In this document: piece by piece, positions 58,901-64,000 of the stretch
Position numbering within the stretch: the first letter of the stretch is position 1
How the letters are laid out: every line of letters starts with the position of its first letter
Source: Earliella scabrosa
Taxonomy: Eukaryota > Basidiomycota > Agaricomycetes > Polyporales > Polyporaceae
Assembly (NCBI GenBank): GCA_022605405.1
Contig: JABYQQ010000003.1
Coordinates: 2,976,001 to 3,040,000 of the forward strand
DNA: 64,000 nt
Direction: 5' to 3'
Made by a program: the position numbers and the translations under genes
Notes under the pieces: model-generated
The model's database searches: none
The model's input: the letters and a program-made list of their open reading frames with translations, nothing else
Told to the model about the DNA's origin: nothing

Positions 58901-61900
58901 GCTGTCCGAATCCGGACAGCTCCGACTCCACCTTTCTTTGTAGATCATTGCACAGTCGCCAGCACTTGGACTCGCAGAGACGGCCGTAGTCTCGCAGTAG
59001 TGGAATGGACAGGCACGTACCCGTCCGCCTTCATCCGCCGCGAAGGTCCTCGCTACGCTCGAACTGTCACCCGGGGCATGCTCGCGCTCACTCGCGTCCC
59101 TCGCACTCGCGCACTCACCTGACAACGACACGACGTCTACCACGATCTCTGACAAGGAGGTCGTCCCGCGCCGGAGCGGACAAGCACCGTACAGCCCACT
59201 ACGTGCTATGTAGTAGCTCCATAGCCGATGGCCGCAGCGACAACGGACCACCGAGGCCAAGCAAGCGCGTCCCCTGCTACCAGAGCGGGAGGACAACGTC
59301 TGCGCGAGCTCCGGACACGCACGTCCACCCGAAGCGGAGTGCTACCGCGCTGACAGGCGCGGCAGTCCTTTGACCTAAGCCATCCGAATCCCATTCCAAG
59401 GAGGTCGATCGCAAGTCACATATCGCGCGCGAGTTGCCGCGCCGACAAGCTCCAACTCGCTGTCCGCACATCGTGCGCGACCTGCAGGAGATGACTACGA
59501 TCGGGGCACGCAGCTAGCGGCACTCACCAGTCCTCACTAGTCCGCGAGTATGACCGCGCTGGGATGCGGAGCCAGCTGTTGCACCCTACGCCACGCTCCG
59601 AGCTCCGAGCCTCAGTACGTCCATGGATACTATGCGAAAAGTGAGTACCATTATCAATGAGTACTAGGACGAGAGATGACGCGCGGACTGATATTATTGT
59701 GAATTTCTCCTTTCTTCCAAGCGGGCACGTTCACACTTATCGCCATCCCGCCCCTCTGGTGGACGGACGATTCGAAGGTCCTGAAGCTCCTGGTAAGAAG
59801 CTCGTGGTCTGGCTATCGACTGTCTGCACCTACTATCCTGCGCGGCCGCCACCGCTTGCGTGCGCCCGGAGCCCGAAGCTACAGGACGAGCTCCCCCACA
59901 AGCGAGCGAGTTCGTGCAGACGGACATCGTGTCTTGGCCACACTGGCAAACCGTGCAAGATCCGAACCAAGCGAACCGGAACGAAGAGTTGAGCGGCAGG
60001 GCACAGATAGTGCCAGGCCGTGTGGTAGGAGCTCAACAGCTTGAACGCGCTCGACACGCATGTACAGCGGCGGATCCCGAGGCGAGACGACGAGCGAACG
60101 CGCGCGCCGTGCTGGACTCTCTCGCCTTCTGGACTGCGCTTCGTGCGCCCCCGCCCGAAATTCGGCGCATGTGGACGAACCTCGAGGAAACTGTGCGATT
60201 GAACGTTCAACGGTCCGGGCCAGCACGCCAGTTCTGCTCGCACGCACGAAGGCTTGCACGGGAACGGGGATGCGCGGACCGCGACCGTACGCGGGGATGG
60301 ATGCCAGCACTGTGGACGCTAGTTTGAACGCTTACTCACCGGTACATTCCAGGTTCAAGTCCACACGCCATCACTCGATTTCGACTCGGGAACTGTGCGA
60401 GGAGGGATATGCATGCGCTTCGCTCTGAGCGGTCGTGCGCAACACTCGCACCTGGTTCTGGATGACCGGACCTCGAACACTCGGCAGATGTCGAGGATCC
60501 TCGGTGGCCTCCACGCTCGGCTCGGCTGGCGTGCTCGGCACTCGAGCGAGTCGGCACGCGCCCGCTCGAGCTTGCGCTGCGATGTCGCCGTGCTCAACAC
60601 ACACGAGGAGACCGACTGCAGAAGCGACCCGACTCTCGCCACCGCGTGCCAGTCGAGCAGACGGACGGTTCACGAGGCGCTTTTCAGCAGGGTATCATTG
60701 CTTGGGCGCGCGAGCCGCGTCGTTTCTCTCCCCAACTCATATCAACGCATCTAGCGAACGGGTTGTCGACGGCTATCGACCCTCGGTCGATACCGCATTC
60801 GCAGCTCGCTATACAGTGCCTCAACGTTCCCTGATTGGAGGGTGTTTTGTCTCTCACTCTGACGCGCGACGGACGGACGGTGCACGAGGTCGTCTATATC
60901 CCAGCATCCTATCACCATCCCTCCCCACTGGACGAGGCGTTACCACGTCCCCCGACTCCCATTCGTTACCGCATGATAGGCACCGACCTTGAGCCCGGAG
61001 CTATCTGACCATCCGTCAACCTCCACCAGGCCTCGCGCGTGCGACGGACGAGGTTCTCTTAACCTCCCGTCTGGGCACCCCATGCGCACGTCCGTCGCTA
61101 TCGTTGTTCGACGCCATGTCCAGAGCGCGGTGGGGCGTCGCGGTGCATACAGCGAGCAGGGAGGTTGTGGGTCACTAGCACTGTAAACGTTATTCGTGTG
61201 ATGCCATGTCCATAGAACAACATGGAATGACTTGTGGTGGCGCGATCTAAACATTCAGGTCCTAAAGCGCACGCGCATCGCGTTCCGAGTACGCTTGAAT
61301 GCGAGGGAGCTGCAGCATGCGGCGACCAACGAGGCTAATTGCTTGGATTAGCCGTCCCGTAAGTACTGGTGAACGACAAGAGAGGAGAGAGGGAAAGCTT
61401 CGTGTATAGACCGAGGATGCCGGAGCGGGGACGAGCTTAAGCATCGGCTGGGGCTCACTTCAGTAAGAACAGCGTGTAGACTCGACGGTGGGCACTCAGC
61501 TAGGCCTGCAGCCGTGACAGACGGGTCGCGGGCGGGCGGATCGGTTGCAGCGACCGGGGCGCATAGTCGTCACGACTCCGACTCACGAGGATACTTAGTG
61601 GCAGAGCAGGACTGGCCAGAGATCGCCTGCTCCAGTCCACAGCCGTCATCTACAGAGGTTCCAACTTGAACACGCGGCCGGCAACGAGCGAAGCGGATGA
61701 CTGACCGCGCGACCACACTGGAGAGCGGCAGATTGAAAGCGAAAGCGACGTCCCGAGCCTCAAGCTCGACGTCGGCCACCTTGTCCCGGTCCGCGCCCAC
61801 CGACGCCTCTTCTGTGCGGTGTGTTGAGCCTCGCCCAGCTGGCGGTTGTCGGACATCTCCCCCTCAGCCTATCGCCCATTGTCGTCTTCTTGACACCTCG

Positions 61901-62019
61901 GAGGACAACATTGCAAACAGGGCGAAGTCACAGCCACCGGCACGGGACCGGGCCATGACATCACACACCTCTACCTGCGGTGTAAGCGTCGTGCTTGTCC
62001 ATTACTACATCGCAGCGTG
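58901..62019. repeat. Repeat unit D, 3' part
   Basis: 58860-59020 is block V (see 51940). 60430-61190 matches 40020-40690 of unit B. No gene recognised; the long frames here are a by-product of high CG content. Confidence 0.5.
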
Positions 62020-62418
62020 ATGTGGCAGTCTTTGGAGTTGAGCTGCATGCAATCGAGCTTGCACCTTCCAGACTGTGTCAGTGTGACGCAAATCACTAGC
62101 TCGTGGTGAGTCAGGCACTGGTGGACTCGTTTCCGAAGTTGGTATATCTGGAATTTTCTATGCAGCTCAAGATACGTTCCTCGGTTTGACCTCTTGCAAG
62201 CATCATACGAAAGAGGGACATTGGACGCGCATGCGATATACGCTTGACGCCTTCTCGGACCCAATAGAGCTCGGTTCAGCGGCGGTGCCCGCGCTACCTG
62301 TTCGCGTTCTCCGTGCGAATGCACTGGAATGGCCACCACGCCTCCTCCGCACCTTCACCGCTACCCTAGTACAGCTCTCCCCTGCACTATCACCTCCCCC
62401 CACACACCTCAACTCACA
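62020..62418 (+). promoter_or_regulatory. Conserved upstream region of STAND gene 3
   Basis: Matches about 28020-28562 before STAND gene 1 and, nearer the start codon, 40900-41079 before gene 2 (ACGCTTGACGCCTTCTCGGA, GTGCGAATGCACTGG, CTATCACCTCCCC). Confidence 0.6.
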
Positions 62419-64000
62419 ATGTCGCTCGCTAATACCTCTGAGCTCTCGTCTGGGAAACGAAAGAAAGTCGTTCGTAAGACGGTCGACGGTCTTGTTATCG
62501 CCCTGAAAGCGTTGAAGGCAGGAACTTCGGAGGCATGTCCGCCGGCAGCGACGGTGGCAGATCTACTCATCGTGGTGTGCGAAGCATTCAAGGTATGGGC
62601 ACCCTTAAGTCTATGAGATGCGACAAATGAGCCGATCTCTCCAGACATCATGCGACAACATCGAGGCAATTGAGGAGCTGAAGTCCCGTATCGATGACCT
62701 CCAGAATGCGCTCTCAGCCCTGCCCGCCGGAGCAAAAAATGCCTTATCACCCGCTCTCTCGAAAACGGTAGCCCGATTCGAAGGGTGAGCAATTTTGTCT
62801 TACCCAAAACGTCTCAGGGCGGTCTGACACGCAATGTGCGAACGACAGGGAAGTGGAAGAAATATCAGCAGACGTTGAGAAGGCCTCGTCGAAGCGTTCA
62901 CGAATCAAACAGATGTGGAGTGCAAATGAAACGTCGGAGAGAATTACCGGTTGTGTTAAGAAGTTGTCGCAGTGCGTCAACTCGCTTATGGTGCGCTCAG
63001 CGTCCCGTAACGGGAAGATCGTAGTTGCTGATAGTGTGCAGGTCGGTATCACGGCCGACACTAACCGTGTTGTAAATGTTGGTGACGAGTTCTTTACGTC
63101 TGTTTATTGGCTAACGCCCCAGTAGGCTATTGACCAGAACGTCGAAGGATTGCGCAGGGACATTGAGACTGTGAGTTTGCCATAAGCTTATGCTTTGGTC
63201 AGAGCTCACATGCGACGCATACTCTCTAGCAGAACAACGGTAGGAATCTAGCCTCATATACCTAGAACCGCTGCTGATGCTCATGTAATAGCGGTTCCCG
63301 GACTTCGTCGAGTGGCCGAGGCCCGCTTCGACTACTACAAAAGTGGCCGCTCTGCCTGTACACAGAACACCCGTCTCGAGGCACTCTCGACGATCTACCA
63401 TTGGCTTGTCCCCGGCAATCCCAGCCTCGAGGAGCTCCCTGACCCTCTCATGAAGACAAGCAGCGACAAGCCCGCGTTCTGGATCAATGGAGTCGCCGGC
63501 TCCGGGAAGTCTACCATAGCGCAGACCACCGCCCAATGGTGCACGGACCGCAAAATCCTCGCCGCAAGCTTCTTCTGCGCACGCGACGGGAACCGGAGCA
63601 ACGTGCAGCTCATCATCCCCACAATCGCTTTTCAGCTCAGCTCTCACTCTCCCGAGTTTTCAGCGGCGCTCGCTGCTGCTGTGAAGGCCGATACGGACAT
63701 CCACATGGCATACGCATCCCACCAGCTCCAGCAGCTGATCGTCGAGCCGCTCAAGTCGGTGACTGAGCCGCTCACGAGATGCGTTGTCATCATCGACGCG
63801 CTTGATGAGTGCAAGGACGATGCGGCCGTGTCCGTCATTCTCACCGCGCTCTCGGCGCATGTCAACGACCTCGCGGCGGCGCGCCTCAAGTTCATCATCA
63901 CGAGCCGTCCCGAGCACCATATCGTCTCCGGGTTCAAGCTCAAACCTCTCTCCCAGACCACAGAGCAGCTCATCCTTACCACCGTCCCGAAGGAACTGAC
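62419..64000 (+). CDS. STAND/NLR-type receptor 3, 5' part (cut by window end)
   Basis: Third paralogue. Exons: 62419..62592, 62645..62784, 62849..62990, 63042..63077, 63126..63170, 63230..63239, 63292..>64000. Phases agree. The N-terminal helical domain (KRKKVVRKTVDGLVIALKAL) has one extra Ser (KASSKRSR), and exon 5 is shorter than in the others (15 codons against 22 and 19). NACHT motifs: Walker A GVAGSGKST, Walker B VVIIDALDEC with Cys in place of the preceding Phe (RCVV instead of RFVV), FIITSRPE. The 10-nt micro-exon is CAGAACAACG, and the intron after it has a stop (ATCTAG) in the NACHT frame, unlike genes 1 and 2. The WD40 part lies beyond the window. Confidence 0.88.

Overview
The window is nuclear DNA from a filamentous basidiomycete, most likely a wood-decaying white-rot agaricomycete of polypore type. 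The reasons are: genes split by many 45-70 nt introns with GT..AG borders and GTRNGT-like donors; a secreted manganese peroxidase; a secreted GH16 endo-glucanase of the Phanerochaete Lam16A type; a G1 (eqolisin) acid peptidase; and a NACHT-WD40 STAND receptor family in tandem. No rRNA, tRNA, CRISPR array or bacterial operon was seen. All gene models below were built by hand; for each complete gene the exon lengths sum to a whole number of codons.

Part 1 (1-24.9 kb) is gene-dense and ordinary. In order it holds: the 3' half of a GH16 gene; a 2.3 kb spacer with a foldback element; a complete second GH16 gene in tandem; urease (minus); a G1 peptidase (plus) divergent from it; an ABC half-transporter (minus); the proteasome assembly factor UMP1 (plus), sharing a 217 bp promoter with the transporter; a PARP (plus); a manganese peroxidase (minus); a 2.6 kb stretch with no gene I can name; and a DHH-family phosphoesterase (minus).

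Part 2 (24.9-64 kb) is a segmentally duplicated accessory region. Three STAND/NLR-type genes lie in the same orientation at 28.6-33.5, 41.1-46.1 and 62.4->64 kb. Each has a helical N-terminal domain, NACHT and (where visible) about 14 WD40 repeats. Between them are four decayed repeat units (A 24.97-28.4, B about 34-41, C about 46.4-54.3, D about 54.3-62 kb). The units carry relics of an ABC transporter related to the intact gene at 9.9-12.8 kb, plus several repeated blocks of unknown nature. Two units (C and D) stand back to back with no receptor gene between them, so one receptor may have been lost or skipped.

The most interesting signals are: (i) a 10-nt micro-exon in all three receptor genes, flanked by two introns that are far better conserved than the exons beside them, one of which is readable in the NACHT frame in two copies; (ii) a short promoter motif shared by the intact ABC gene and all four decayed ABC copies; (iii) repeat-unit blocks with homologous open frames that match no family I know.
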